Shown: positions 33,443 through 42,128, counted from the stretch's first letter. The stretch: DNA of 64,000 nt from Achromobacter aegrifaciens (GCF_902859735.1 NZ_CADIJY010000004.1:186001-250000); one strand, 5' to 3'. Program-made: numbers and translations. The notes: generated by a model not told the origin, from the letters alone.

Positions 33443-34087
33443 CTAGCGGCAAGATTCCTTCGGCAGATCGAACCCGACCTTGACGCTGGTCGCGATCACG
33501 TTCTTGAAAGCTGCATCGGCGGCGCTGTTGTAGCGGGCGTCGCAATTGAATTTGTTATTGAGCAGGTAATCCTTGCCCTCCGCCTTTTCCATCTGCGTGG
33601 CCCATTTCTCGGCTGCATCCAGCGCTTGGTCTCCGGCCTGTACAAAGCCCAGCATGATTTCCATGCCACCGGCTGCGCGAGGCGCGGTCCAGCTTGCGTA
33701 CACCCAGGGATCGGCGGCGTTGCCGCAGTCGGTCAGGCAATCTGCCGTATACGTCAGGTCAGAGCCAAAGGCGGCCGGGGTAATTTTCTGCCCAGGCTTG
33801 GGCGCATATTCGCCGATGAAGCTGGCGAGGTCGGGCTTGCAGGTTTCGGAAGGCTCCAGGCTCAGCGCCGATACCTTGCCCGACTTGATCGTCGCGGTGA
33901 CCAGGCAGCCCTGCACTTCGAACACGCGATCGTCACCATAGGATTCCTGCGGCGCGCCGGCTATCGTTTCGAAATGCGCCTGGCTCTTGCCCAGCATTTT
34001 TCCATTGAAGACTTCCTGCACGGTGGCGGCCTGCGCAATATTGCCGCCGGCCATCAGCAGCCCCATGGCCAAAACTCTGAAATACAT
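33443..34087 (-). CDS. Exported protein of unknown function, 214 residues
   Basis: A signal peptide (YFRVLAMGLLMAGGNIAQA, cut before ATVQEV) leads a periplasmic protein with seven or so cysteines, suggesting disulfides (CLVTAT, CKPD, CLTDCGN, FNCDAR, ESCR). The mature start VQEVFNGKMLGKSQAHFE is helical. I recognise no family. GGAG lies ten bases before the start. It lies between two small lipoprotein genes on the same strand. Confidence 0.7.
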   Translation of the reverse strand: MYFRVLAMGLLMAGGNIAQAATVQEVFNGKMLGKSQAHFETIAGAPQESYGDDRVFEVQGCLVTATIKSGKVSALSLEPSETCKPDLASFIGEYAPKPGQKITPAAFGSDLTYTADCLTDCGNAADPWVYASWTAPRAAGGMEIMLGFVQAGDQALDAAEKWATQMEKAEGKDYLLNNKFNCDARYNSAADAAFKNVIATSVKVGFDLPKESCR

Positions 34088-34334
34088 ACTGGATCAGGCT
34101 CCGTCGAATATGGGTTTTGCCGCGGGCCAAACCTCGCGCGCAAACGGAGCGTATTCAAACATAGATGGCACTGCACGGATGGGCAAAAAATCGGTAATTC
34201 ACCGGCATACGCCTGCGGATACTTCGCATTCACTGGAAGCCGCGGATTCAAGCAGTAACAACTGCGGCAGCGGGGCAACAAATTATCACGTTTACGATAC
34301 GGCCCTGGCAGATCGCCGTATGACCGGCCTCCGA

Positions 34335-34718
34335 TTAACGCTTAGGCGCGAATATCACCTTGACCGGCGCGCCCTGCTTGACCGTGCTGGCCCAGGGGCC
34401 ATTCTTCGGTTCGAACGCGGGATGCCAGGCCCTGAGTTCCGTATCGGAAATCCATTCAAGCTGCAGTTGCTCATCAGGCGTATACGACCGGAACTGCGTC
34501 AGCGCCACGATGAACGCATTGCACTTTTCCGACACGCCGGTCTCGACCACGGATACCTGGGTCTGCTCGTCCCAGGTCAGCGACCCGCGCTGCGGGCATT
34601 TGCGGACCTCGACGTGATACTTTCCGCCAGGCGAAGGGAGATCGGCGATGATTTTGTCGGGACCGCAAGCCGTCAGCAGCATGGACGACAGCAATACCAG
34701 CGGAATGCTTTTTTTCAT
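34335..34718 (-). CDS. Lipoprotein, 127 residues
   Basis: ATG 34718 with GAAGG eight bases upstream gives a clean lipoprotein signal (IPLVLLSSMLLTAC). The mature part has a beta-rich pattern (GKYHVEVRKC, LQLEWISDTELRAWHPAFEP). A longer frame from 34790 has no support. The family is unknown. The 247 bases before the next gene on this strand hold nothing I recognise. Confidence 0.7.
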   Translation of the reverse strand: MKKSIPLVLLSSMLLTACGPDKIIADLPSPGGKYHVEVRKCPQRGSLTWDEQTQVSVVETGVSEKCNAFIVALTQFRSYTPDEQLQLEWISDTELRAWHPAFEPKNGPWASTVKQGAPVKVIFAPKR

Positions 34719-34884
34719 TGAAAAGCCTTCTGACCGTGAAGGAGGTCGATCCGTGAAAACCTGCGCATGATACCTTGCGACCTTGCGCACCGTTGAAGCC
34801 TGAAGCGTTCACACATGGACGATCGATGAACACACCTACGCAATACTGCAGCCAGAAGTTTGCCCGCAAGCCCTGGAGGCTCGC

Positions 34885-35400
34885 ATGCCGATAGCCCTGG
34901 CCGATCTGGAGCAAGGCGTCATGGAGCTGTTGCGCGCACAGCCCGCGTTCGCGGGCTGGAAGAAAAAGGGCAAGCGTTGCCTGTGGCGAGCCTGCGGCGA
35001 ATTGCAGCAAGGCGTGGAACTTATCCGCTACAAGGGCTCGTTCGACGATGCGCAGCACGTATCCTTGGGCGTCTACGTGTCGTTTCCGTATGAAAAGGAA
35101 TGGCCGGTCTACGTGCCAGCAGAAGTCTGGAACAAGGGGCGCATGTACCGCCGCGCCTATTTGAAGCCAGCTGCCGGGCTAATCCTGGAACCTACGTTGG
35201 GCAGCGGCGCGGTGCTCAAGATCGGCAGTGCGCAGGACCTGAAGGACTGGCTGTCGACCTTGGCGGCGGATGTCGAAAACCATCTGGCTCCATGGTTTCA
35301 GCGCTATCAGACTCTGGAGGAAGCGTGGTACGAGTACCGCATCCCGTCCTGGCGTCTGCAGGCGGCCGGCCTTAAACCGGAAGAAAGACCGGAGCGCTAA
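34885..35400 (+). CDS. Conserved hypothetical protein, DUF4304-like pattern, 171 residues
   Basis: The protein starts with a helix (ALADLEQGVMELLRAQPAFAGWKKKGKRCLWR), then strands with QGVELIRYKGS and HVSLGVYVSF. This order resembles DUF4304-type proteins, but the match is weak. It is soluble with no signal peptide. It is possibly an immunity-like or housekeeping small protein. It ends against a doubtful minus-strand frame at 35397-35624. Confidence 0.55.
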   Translation: MPIALADLEQGVMELLRAQPAFAGWKKKGKRCLWRACGELQQGVELIRYKGSFDDAQHVSLGVYVSFPYEKEWPVYVPAEVWNKGRMYRRAYLKPAAGLILEPTLGSGAVLKIGSAQDLKDWLSTLAADVENHLAPWFQRYQTLEEAWYEYRIPSWRLQAAGLKPEERPER

Positions 35401-35624
35401 ATCAAGGGAGAGTAAAGCCCGCCGCGCCATTCCCGAAGTTCTCCACGCTGCGCGGGGACGCAACGATAGGCTCGTTCTCGGGTCATATCGTTTTCGTCAA
35501 TCTGCACATTTTGGCGACGCCACGGCCCCTTGCAGACGATATCTCCAAAAGAATATCGCACCCACGCCCGCACGGTGACATGTTTGTCAGCGACCTCACC
35601 GATCGGAAACTCAAGTGGTCTCAA
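35397..35624 (-). CDS. Possible small protein, 75 residues, doubtful
   Basis: This is an open frame in a 250-base gap between well-supported genes. The translation (MRPLEFPIGEVADKHVTVRAW and on) has balanced composition with a tryptophan-rich middle. I see no family and no strong ribosome site. It overlaps the preceding gene's stop by four bases on the opposite strand. It could equally be noncoding. Confidence 0.3.
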   Translation of the reverse strand: MRPLEFPIGEVADKHVTVRAWVRYSFGDIVCKGPWRRQNVQIDENDMTRERAYRCVPAQRGELREWRGGLYSPLI

Positions 35625-35653
35625 CGCATCCGATAATACCGGCGAAGAGACGA

Positions 35654-36799
35654 TCAGCGGAACCGCAGGTGCCGCCGCTGCAATTCAGCAACGGTCCTGC
35701 ACCCCATCAGCTTCATGGCCCGCTCGATCTCGACCCGCATCAGTTCCAGCGCCCGCTCCACGCCCGGCCGGCCGGCGGCCGCCAGCGGAAACAGGTAGTA
35801 GCGGCCCAGCCCCACGGCCTTGGCGCCTAGCGCCAGCGCCTTAAGCACATGAGTGCCACGCTGCACGCCGCCGTCCATCATCACGTCGATGCGGTCGCCA
35901 ACCGCGTCGACGATTTCCGCGAGCTGGTCGAAAGCGCTGCGCGAACCGTCCAATTGGCGGCCGCCGTGGTTGGACAGCACGATGCCGGAGCAGCCGATGT
36001 CGGCCGCGCGCCTGGCGTCTTCCACCGACATCACGCCCTTCAGGCAGAATTGCCCGCCCCATTCCTGCACCATCGCGGCGACATCGTCCCAGGTCATGGC
36101 CGGGTCCAGCATGTCGGTGAAGTAGCGGCTGATGGACATGGCGCCCCCGCCCATGTCGACGTGGGTGTCCAGCTGCGGCAGCCGGAAGCGTTCGTGGGTG
36201 AGGTAGTTGAGCGCCCAGGCCGGCTTGGCGGCGAACTGCGCGATGCCGGCCAGATTGAGCCTGAACGGAATGGCGAAGCCGGTGCGCTTGTCGCGTTCGC
36301 GGTTGCCGCCAGTGATGCTGTCCACGGTCAGCATCATGACCTGCACACCGGCCTCCTTGGCGCGGGCCATCATCTCGCGGTTCAGGCCGCGGTCCTTGTG
36401 GAAGTAGAACTGGTAGACCTGGGGGCCGCCGCTGATCTTGCGGGCTTCTTCCAGGCTGACGGTGCCCAGCGAGGACACGCCGAACATGGTGCCGAACTTG
36501 CCCGCGGCGGCGGCCACGGCGCGTTCGCCGTCATGATGGAACAGCCGCTGCAAGGCGGTGGGCGAGCAATAGACCGGCAGCGCCAGCTTCTGGCCCATGA
36601 CGGTCACCGACATGTCCACTTCCGCCACGCCGCGCAGCACATCGGGCAGCAGGTCGCAGGACTCAAAGGCCGCGGTGTTGCGCCGGTAGGTGGTTTCATC
36701 GTCGGCCGCGCCGTCGATGTAATTGAAGATGGGGCCCGGCAGCCGCTGGCGGGCCATGCGGCGAAAGTCGTGGAAGTTCTGGCACTGATGCAGACGCAT
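35654..36799 (-). CDS. lldD: FMN-dependent alpha-hydroxyacid dehydrogenase (L-lactate dehydrogenase type), 381 residues
   Basis: ATG 36799 (MRLHQCQNFHDF) begins the domain exactly; the frame upstream of it is noncoding. Markers are FNYIDGAADDETTYRRN, PVYCSPTALQRL, the catalytic SNHGGRQLDGSRSAFDQL segment (near residue 277) and the phosphate-binding DGGVQRGTHVLKALALGAKAVGLGR. These define the family that oxidises L-lactate or similar acids at the membrane or in the cytosol. The symbol is a family-level guess, since mandelate or glycolate oxidases look alike. It is alone on its strand, with divergent genes upstream. Confidence 0.85.
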   Translation of the reverse strand: MRLHQCQNFHDFRRMARQRLPGPIFNYIDGAADDETTYRRNTAAFESCDLLPDVLRGVAEVDMSVTVMGQKLALPVYCSPTALQRLFHHDGERAVAAAAGKFGTMFGVSSLGTVSLEEARKISGGPQVYQFYFHKDRGLNREMMARAKEAGVQVMMLTVDSITGGNRERDKRTGFAIPFRLNLAGIAQFAAKPAWALNYLTHERFRLPQLDTHVDMGGGAMSISRYFTDMLDPAMTWDDVAAMVQEWGGQFCLKGVMSVEDARRAADIGCSGIVLSNHGGRQLDGSRSAFDQLAEIVDAVGDRIDVMMDGGVQRGTHVLKALALGAKAVGLGRYYLFPLAAAGRPGVERALELMRVEIERAMKLMGCRTVAELQRRHLRFR

Positions 36800-36961
36800 G
36801 GGTGGACCTTTATCGACACTACACGTACAGACAGCCTGAGCCCCCGGATGGAGCGGGAGGAATTGTAGACCGATAGCCGCATTTCCAAGGACATCAAAAT
36901 GGACCCAAGCGCAGATCGTGTTAAATGCGGGCTTTCGCCCTACGAACGGAAGTACTCCGCA

Positions 36962-37300
36962 ATGCCTCACCACCTGCTCAAACCGGCCACGCTGATCGCG
37001 GCCGCCGTCCTGTCGCTGCCCGCCGCAACCGTCTCGGCGCAACAGAACCTGGAGCGCGCCACCTCCTTGGCCCAGATCCACGCCATCATGGAGTATTGCG
37101 AGGTGCTGACCCCCGAACTGCTGGAGGTCCTGAAGAAGCGGCAGCAGTCCGCCACGCGCGAGTCCGGCGTGTCGTCGCTGGTGTTCGATGCGGAGTATCT
37201 GCGCGCCTACGCCAAGGCGCGCAAGGACATGGCGGATTTCGGGGAGGAAGAAAAGGAGCTGACCTGCCAGCCCATGCGGGCCATGGCCGGCAAGGACTGA
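36962..37300 (+). CDS. Small exported protein, 112 residues
   Basis: ATG 36962 gives a signal peptide (LLKPATLIAAAVLSLPAATVSA) that an earlier in-frame codon at 36899 would spoil. The mature protein is helical and charged (ELLEVLKKRQQSATRE, AKARKDMADFGEEEKEL) with two cysteines that may pair. The family is unknown. It shares a 160-base intergenic region with the lactate-dehydrogenase-type gene on the other strand. Confidence 0.65.
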   Translation: MPHHLLKPATLIAAAVLSLPAATVSAQQNLERATSLAQIHAIMEYCEVLTPELLEVLKKRQQSATRESGVSSLVFDAEYLRAYAKARKDMADFGEEEKELTCQPMRAMAGKD

Positions 37301-37360
37301 GCCCTCATTGCCATGCACCCGAAGTGGCTGCGCGGCGCCTTGAAACATGGCGCCGGCAAG

Positions 37361-37374
37361 CGTAGTCTGACACC
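37361..37374. repeat. Single arm of the island hairpin repeat
   Basis: CGTAGTCTGACACC matches the right arm of the repeats found between 4 and 11 kb (13 of 14 bases), but no left arm is nearby. It lies 38 bases before the VOC gene at 37413. It is probably a decayed copy. Confidence 0.6.
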
Positions 37375-37412
37375 GCTGATTCTTCCCCCACTGCCATAGC
37401 CGGGAGCGATTC

Positions 37413-37844
37413 ATGGCGCAGAAAGAACGACATAAGGGCCGCTTGATAGATCACATCGGGCTGGTGGTGCGCGACCTGCCCGCGAGCAAGGCGTTCTACA
37501 CGGCGGTCTTCAATGCGTTGAAGATTCCCATCGGCGGTTCCGACGGCCCGGACTTCTGGACGGACGAGCTGTTCATTTCCTCGCGCGGCAGCGCCGAGGT
37601 GCAGGGCGAACTGACCGGCCGCATCCATCTGGCGTTCCAGGCGGAAGACCGGGCCATGGTAGATGCCTTCTACCAGGCGGCGTTGGCGCATGGCGGCCGG
37701 GATAACGGTCCGCCGGGCGAGCGCGCAAACTACCATGCCGGCTACTACGCCGCGTTCGTGCTGGACCCGGACGGCAACAATATCGAAGCCGTCACGCGCG
37801 CGGGCGCCCAACGCAGCGCGGCCTCGGTGCGGATCACCTACTGA
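37413..37844 (+). CDS. VOC-family (glyoxalase/bleomycin-resistance) protein, 143 residues
   Basis: The opening IDHIGLVVRDLPASKAFYTAVF and the closing AAFVLDPDGNNIEAVTR carry the metal-ligand His and Glu typical of one VOC domain with two beta-alpha-beta-beta-beta units. The length is normal. VOC proteins include lyases, dioxygenases and resistance proteins; no substrate can be named. It is convergent with the next VOC gene, 28 bases away. Confidence 0.9.
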   Translation: MAQKERHKGRLIDHIGLVVRDLPASKAFYTAVFNALKIPIGGSDGPDFWTDELFISSRGSAEVQGELTGRIHLAFQAEDRAMVDAFYQAALAHGGRDNGPPGERANYHAGYYAAFVLDPDGNNIEAVTRAGAQRSAASVRITY

Positions 37845-37872
37845 ACGCGCCGCCAGCGCCCGGGGCTGGACG

Positions 37873-38289
37873 TCAGGCCGCGCCCCGCGGCGCCTGGATC
37901 ATCTTCCAGCCATTGCCCGCCGGATCGCGAAAGCCCGCGTCCACGCTGCCGTAGCGTTCGATGGGTTCCTGCGTGAACTCGACGCCCAACGCCTGCAGCC
38001 GGGCATAGTCTGCGCGGCAGTCGGCCACATGCAGGACCAGAGGCGGCATCGCGCCTTTGGCGACCATGGCACGCAGCGTCTGCGCCGTGGCCTCGTCGTG
38101 GATGGGCGGGCCGGGCGAAAACAGGCCGAGCTGAAACGAGGGCTGGTCCGGATGCTGGACCGTCAGCCACCGGTACGGCCCGTTGCGCACGTCCGTATGG
38201 ACGCGGAATCCGAGCTTGTCCACGTAGAACGCCAGCGCCGCGTCCTGATCGTCCACGTATATACCCGCCACGTTGATGCCTGAGTTCAT
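37873..38289 (-). CDS. VOC-family protein, 138 residues
   Basis: A strong AAGGAGGT site precedes ATG 38289. The start VAGIYVDDQDAALAFYVDKLGF and the end GSVDAGFRDPAGNGWKMIQ fit a VOC domain. Its start overlaps the stop of the GntR-aminotransferase-AraC gene by ATGA, so the two are co-transcribed and translationally coupled. VOC genes next to AraC-type regulators are common, which agrees with the AraC module at the end of that fusion. Confidence 0.9.
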   Translation of the reverse strand: MNSGINVAGIYVDDQDAALAFYVDKLGFRVHTDVRNGPYRWLTVQHPDQPSFQLGLFSPGPPIHDEATAQTLRAMVAKGAMPPLVLHVADCRADYARLQALGVEFTQEPIERYGSVDAGFRDPAGNGWKMIQAPRGAA

Positions 38290-40313
38290 GAGACCTCCTT
38301 GGTTGATGGCGGAAATTTACCGTCGGTCTCGCGGCGGCGCTTCTCCAAAACAGCGATGTTGAGGTCGGGGCGCTGCGCGGCCTTCGCTACGCAGCCGGGC
38401 ATGCTGTCCAGTGGCGGCGTCCCCGCCCGCGCCTGTACCCGCATGGCGCTGGGGCTGAGCCCGGTGACGTCGCGGAAAATGCGGCTATAGGTGCCGAGGC
38501 TTTCCCACCCGGTCGCATAGGCGATTTCAGTGACGCTCTGCTCGGTGTCCCGCAGCATGGCCACGCTTTGTTCGATACGCCGCGTCAACAGGTAGCGGTG
38601 CGGCGGCAGGCCGAAGGCGCGCTTGAAGGAGTGCGCGAAATGGGCCTTGGAGATGCCGCTGACCTCGGCCAGGCGCTCCACCGACCAGGCTTCGTGCGAG
38701 GCCGCGTCCATGCGGTCCTTGACGCGCAGCAGGCGGCGCAGCAAGCCCGGATCCTGCTGCGGGCCTGCGCCTGGCGCGGCTTGCGCCAGCAGCGTTCCCA
38801 GCTTCAGCAAGGCGTCTTCCTGCACCGTGCTATAGCCCACCACCACACCCGCCGCCAGCTCCACCTTACGGCAGAAGTCCGCCACCGGCTGCATGCCCAC
38901 GCCCGCGGCCCGCGCCGCCGCCACGGCCTGCGCCACATCCCAGCCCGGGGGCAGCCACCACAGCAGATGAAAGCCGGCGTGTTCGCCACCGACGCGCAAT
39001 GCATCGCTGCCGACGGCCTGGCGCAAGGCGCGCAGCACGGCGTCGCGCCGGCGCGCGTACACGCCGCGCGCCTTGCGCACGTGGCGCGCGAAACTGCCGT
39101 CCTGCAGGAACGCGGCCAGCGTCATTTGCTCGATGATGCTGGGCGAGCGCCCCGCGCGGCGACGCGCCTGCACGAAAGCGGGCGCCAATTCCTTGGGCAC
39201 CACCGCATAGCCGATGCGCAGCGCGTTGAACAAGGTCTTGTTGAAGCTGCCGCAATGGATGACGCGATCGGCCGTATCCAGGCTTTTCAGGGCGGCCAGC
39301 GGCGCGCCGTCGTAGCTGAATTCGCTGTCGTAGTCGTCCTCGACGATCCAGCAGCCGGCCTGCGCGGCCCAGTCCAGCAGCTCCAGGCGGCGGGACACGG
39401 GCATGGTGGCGCCGGTAGGCGCCTGGTGGGCGGGCGTGACGTGCACGAGCTTTACGCCGCGCTGGCGCCGCGCCTGCGCAACCGGAAAGCCGCCGGCATC
39501 GATGGCCAAGGGAACGATGTGCCGCGTGTACTGGCCGAAGATCGGTTCGGCATTCAGGTAGCCCGGATCCTCGATCAGCACCTTGTCCTGCGGCTGCAGC
39601 AGGAGATGGCCGCAGAGGTCCAGGCCGTCGCGGATGCCGCCCAGGACGATGACCTGCTCCGGATCGCAGCTGATGCCGCGCGCCGCGCCCAGATAGCGGG
39701 CGATCTGCTCGCGCAAGGGGCGCCAGCCTTGCGGTTCATCGTTGGCAAGCTGGGCCGGCGTGACGCGCCGCGCGCTGGCCATCAGCCCCTTGCGCCAGCG
39801 TTCCATGGGGAAGAGCGCGGCGTCGGCGCTGCGGGAGTAGAACTGGGAGTTGGGCTGCAACGGCGCGTAGATCGCGGCCATATGCGGCGCGGCCCCAGGC
39901 GGGCTGACAGCGGGCGCGGGCTGCGGCTCGCCTGCTTGCGTTGCCGGCCGCGGCTCCGGGGCCTTGGACGTTGCGGCACTCTCGCCCGGCAACCCCGCCC
40001 GGAAAAAGTTGTCCGGAATCACCGCCGCCACGTATGTGCCCGAACCCACCGTGCCCGCGGTATAGCCTTCGCTGCGCAATTGGTCGTAGGCAGCCTCGAC
40101 CGTGGAGCGCGCAATGTGCCAGCGCGCGGCCAGGCTGCGCGTGGACGGCAGGCGCGCGCCGGACGGCAGCGCGCCCTTCAATATGCGTTCGCGGATCTCG
40201 CGGTAGACCCAGGCCTGCTTGGACTCCCCTGGCCGCGCGGCGTCCATCGGCAGGTCCAGGCTGGCTTCCTGGCGTTTCGCTCCTGGCTGCCCTGCGGAAA
40301 GTGGCTTGTTCAT
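38286..40313 (-). CDS. MocR-type regulator with an added AraC domain (GntR HTH + aminotransferase + AraC HTH), 675 residues
   Basis: Residues 30-97 are a GntR winged helix (YREIRERILKGALPSGARLPSTRSLAARW). Residues 155-510 are a class I aminotransferase fold with VEDDYDSEF (324-332) and the PLP lysine K359 in GSFNKTLFNALRIGY. Residues 525-625 hold two AraC helix-turn-helix units (WSVERLAEVSGISKAHFAHSFK and QSVTEIAYATGWESLGTYSRIF). Ordinary MocR proteins end near residue 500. The frame is continuous with no sign of a frameshift. It is divergent from the reductase-peptidase fusion, which it may control using PLP or an amino compound as signal. Confidence 0.9.
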   Translation of the reverse strand: MNKPLSAGQPGAKRQEASLDLPMDAARPGESKQAWVYREIRERILKGALPSGARLPSTRSLAARWHIARSTVEAAYDQLRSEGYTAGTVGSGTYVAAVIPDNFFRAGLPGESAATSKAPEPRPATQAGEPQPAPAVSPPGAAPHMAAIYAPLQPNSQFYSRSADAALFPMERWRKGLMASARRVTPAQLANDEPQGWRPLREQIARYLGAARGISCDPEQVIVLGGIRDGLDLCGHLLLQPQDKVLIEDPGYLNAEPIFGQYTRHIVPLAIDAGGFPVAQARRQRGVKLVHVTPAHQAPTGATMPVSRRLELLDWAAQAGCWIVEDDYDSEFSYDGAPLAALKSLDTADRVIHCGSFNKTLFNALRIGYAVVPKELAPAFVQARRRAGRSPSIIEQMTLAAFLQDGSFARHVRKARGVYARRRDAVLRALRQAVGSDALRVGGEHAGFHLLWWLPPGWDVAQAVAAARAAGVGMQPVADFCRKVELAAGVVVGYSTVQEDALLKLGTLLAQAAPGAGPQQDPGLLRRLLRVKDRMDAASHEAWSVERLAEVSGISKAHFAHSFKRAFGLPPHRYLLTRRIEQSVAMLRDTEQSVTEIAYATGWESLGTYSRIFRDVTGLSPSAMRVQARAGTPPLDSMPGCVAKAAQRPDLNIAVLEKRRRETDGKFPPSTKEVS

Positions 40314-40322
40314 ATTGAGAGA

Positions 40323-40364
40323 AATGGCTCTATTTCATGTAGCCATTCTATCGGTAGATTGGCT
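40323..40364. promoter_or_regulatory. Possible operator between the two fusion genes
   Basis: In the 90-base divergent gap, AATGGCT (40323-40329) and AGCCATT (40341-40347) form an inverted repeat, and ATTGGCT recurs at 40358-40364 as a direct repeat of the first. Repeated half-sites of this sort suit a MocR or AraC protein. Binding is inferred. Confidence 0.45.
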
Positions 40365-40403
40365 GCCTGAGCCCCATGCGGGGCAAATTTCCTGGAACCC
40401 GCC

Positions 40404-42104
40404 ATGACCGCCACTGCGCCCTGCCACACCATCACCCTGGAGACCGGCCCCTTCTTCACGGACGGCACGACCTCGATCCTGGAGGCGGCACTGGCCCAGG
40501 GCATACCCGTACCCTTCTCCTGTCAGCGCGGGGCCTGCGGCTCATGCCGCGCCGTGGTCATGGATGGCAGCTATGAACGCATAGCGCCGCCCGCGGACGG
40601 CGGCTACCAGACGGCCAGCGACGAACTGCTGATGTGCCAGTGCCGCGCCGCCAGCGACCTGACGCTGCGCTTCCCGCATTGGCGCGCCCCCGAAGAACCC
40701 AGTCCGCCGCGCCGCGCCCGCGTCGCGTCGCGCCTGCCGCTGGCCCCCGACGTCACCCAGCTCATCGTCGAAATGCAGGGCGAGGACGACTACGGCTACC
40801 TGCCCGGCCAACATGCCCGACTGATCCTGGACGGCGGCGCCCGCCGCAACTTCTCGATTGCGAATGCGCCCGGCGCGGCGGGGCCTGCCCGACTGGAGTT
40901 CCACATCCGCCGCATGCCCGGCGGCGCCTTCACCGATGGCATCCTGCCCGGCCTCCAGCCCGGCGACATGCTGACCCTGGACGGCGCGCAAGGCAGTTGC
41001 ACCTGGCCTGCGGCGATGCCTGCCGGCATCGACCACCTGGTGCTGCTGGCCACCGGCACGGGCTATGCGGGCGTGGCTCCCATCCTTATGGCAGCGCTGC
41101 AAAGCCGCGCGCTGAAGACGGTGACCTTGTACTGGGGCGGACGCACGCCGGACGATTGCTACGCCGGGCAGATGCTGGATGCCTTGCAGGGCAAGGGCGA
41201 CGGGTTCCAGTGGCATGCGGTGCTGTCCCAGGCCGATCGCGCAGATGACCAGCCCCGCCACGTGCAGGACGCAGCCATCGCCGCGGACCACGACTGGTCA
41301 CGCAGCCTGGTCTACGCCTGCGGCAATCCGGCAATGGTGCTGGCGGCCCGCGACCGGCTGCTGGCGGCCGGCCTGCCCGCCGACCGCTACCGGTCCGAGG
41401 CCTTCCACCCCGCGGCGGGAGGCACGGCCGGCGCCGCGCCGCAGCGCGAGGCGCATCCCTGGGAGCGCCTCAGTCCGCGCTACACGCTCGCAGGCATCCT
41501 CGACGCGCGCCAGCGCTCCATGCAGGCGGTGGCGGAAATCGCCGCGCTGATGCGCCCCGGCATGACCACGCGCGAGGCCATCGCCGTGGCGGACGAGCAC
41601 TTGCGCCGGATGGGCGCGTCCAACAACTGGCACCCGACCTATGTGCGCTTCGGCCCAGATACGCAATCCCCGCCCATCCAGCGCACCGACTATGACCGCA
41701 AGCTGCAGGAACATGACATCTTCGTGCTGGACATCGGCCCGGTGTGGGACGGTCACGAGGGCGACTATGGCGACACCTTCGTGCTGGGCGCCGATGCAGA
41801 CCGCCTGCGCTGCGCCGAAGCCGCGCGCGAGGTCTTCCGGCGCGCCCGCCTGGCGTGGCTGGAAGGCCTGACGGGCGCCGCCCTGTACGACCGCGCCTCG
41901 GAATATGCGCGCGAGCTGGGCTGCGAACTGGTGCGCGAGATTCCCGGGCACCGGGTATCGGATTTTCCGCATGCGCTGTACGGCAAACATCTGCTGGCGC
42001 AGGCGGACTTCGTACCCGCCGACGGCATCTGGGTACTGGAGATCCAGGTGCGGGATGCAGAGCGGCCGATGGGCGCGTTCTACGAGGACGTGTTGCTGCG
42101 GTAG
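40404..42104 (+). CDS. [2Fe-2S] flavin reductase fused to an M24 peptidase-like domain, 566 residues
   Basis: Residues 8-95 are a plant-type ferredoxin with C40, C45, C48 and C78. Residues 104-200 are a flavin-binding domain with RNFS (148-151), and 205-335 an NAD-binding domain with ATGTGYAGVAP (215-225). Residues 355-566 are an M24 (creatinase/aminopeptidase) fold keeping all five metal ligands: D443, D454, H516, E546 and E561. An NAD(P)H reductase joined to an M24 domain is unusual; M24 alone acts on Xaa-Pro peptides, creatine or similar compounds. The frame is continuous across the join. No signal peptide is present, so it is cytosolic. Confidence 0.88.
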   Translation: MTATAPCHTITLETGPFFTDGTTSILEAALAQGIPVPFSCQRGACGSCRAVVMDGSYERIAPPADGGYQTASDELLMCQCRAASDLTLRFPHWRAPEEPSPPRRARVASRLPLAPDVTQLIVEMQGEDDYGYLPGQHARLILDGGARRNFSIANAPGAAGPARLEFHIRRMPGGAFTDGILPGLQPGDMLTLDGAQGSCTWPAAMPAGIDHLVLLATGTGYAGVAPILMAALQSRALKTVTLYWGGRTPDDCYAGQMLDALQGKGDGFQWHAVLSQADRADDQPRHVQDAAIAADHDWSRSLVYACGNPAMVLAARDRLLAAGLPADRYRSEAFHPAAGGTAGAAPQREAHPWERLSPRYTLAGILDARQRSMQAVAEIAALMRPGMTTREAIAVADEHLRRMGASNNWHPTYVRFGPDTQSPPIQRTDYDRKLQEHDIFVLDIGPVWDGHEGDYGDTFVLGADADRLRCAEAAREVFRRARLAWLEGLTGAALYDRASEYARELGCELVREIPGHRVSDFPHALYGKHLLAQADFVPADGIWVLEIQVRDAERPMGAFYEDVLLR

Positions 42105-42108
42105 CGCG

Positions 42109-42125
42109 GCGGGCGCGCAGCCCGC
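42109..42125. terminator. Possible hairpin between convergent genes
   Basis: GCGGGC (42109-42114) and GCCCGC (42120-42125) form a short stem in the 24-base gap between the reductase-M24 gene and the radical SAM gene. No T run follows, so termination is uncertain. Confidence 0.35.
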
Positions 42126-42128
42126 GCC

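Noticed and set aside
38568-40370. 600-codon plus-strand frame opposite the regulator fusion
   Set aside because: Antisense of a gene with three recognisable domains; no motifs of its own.
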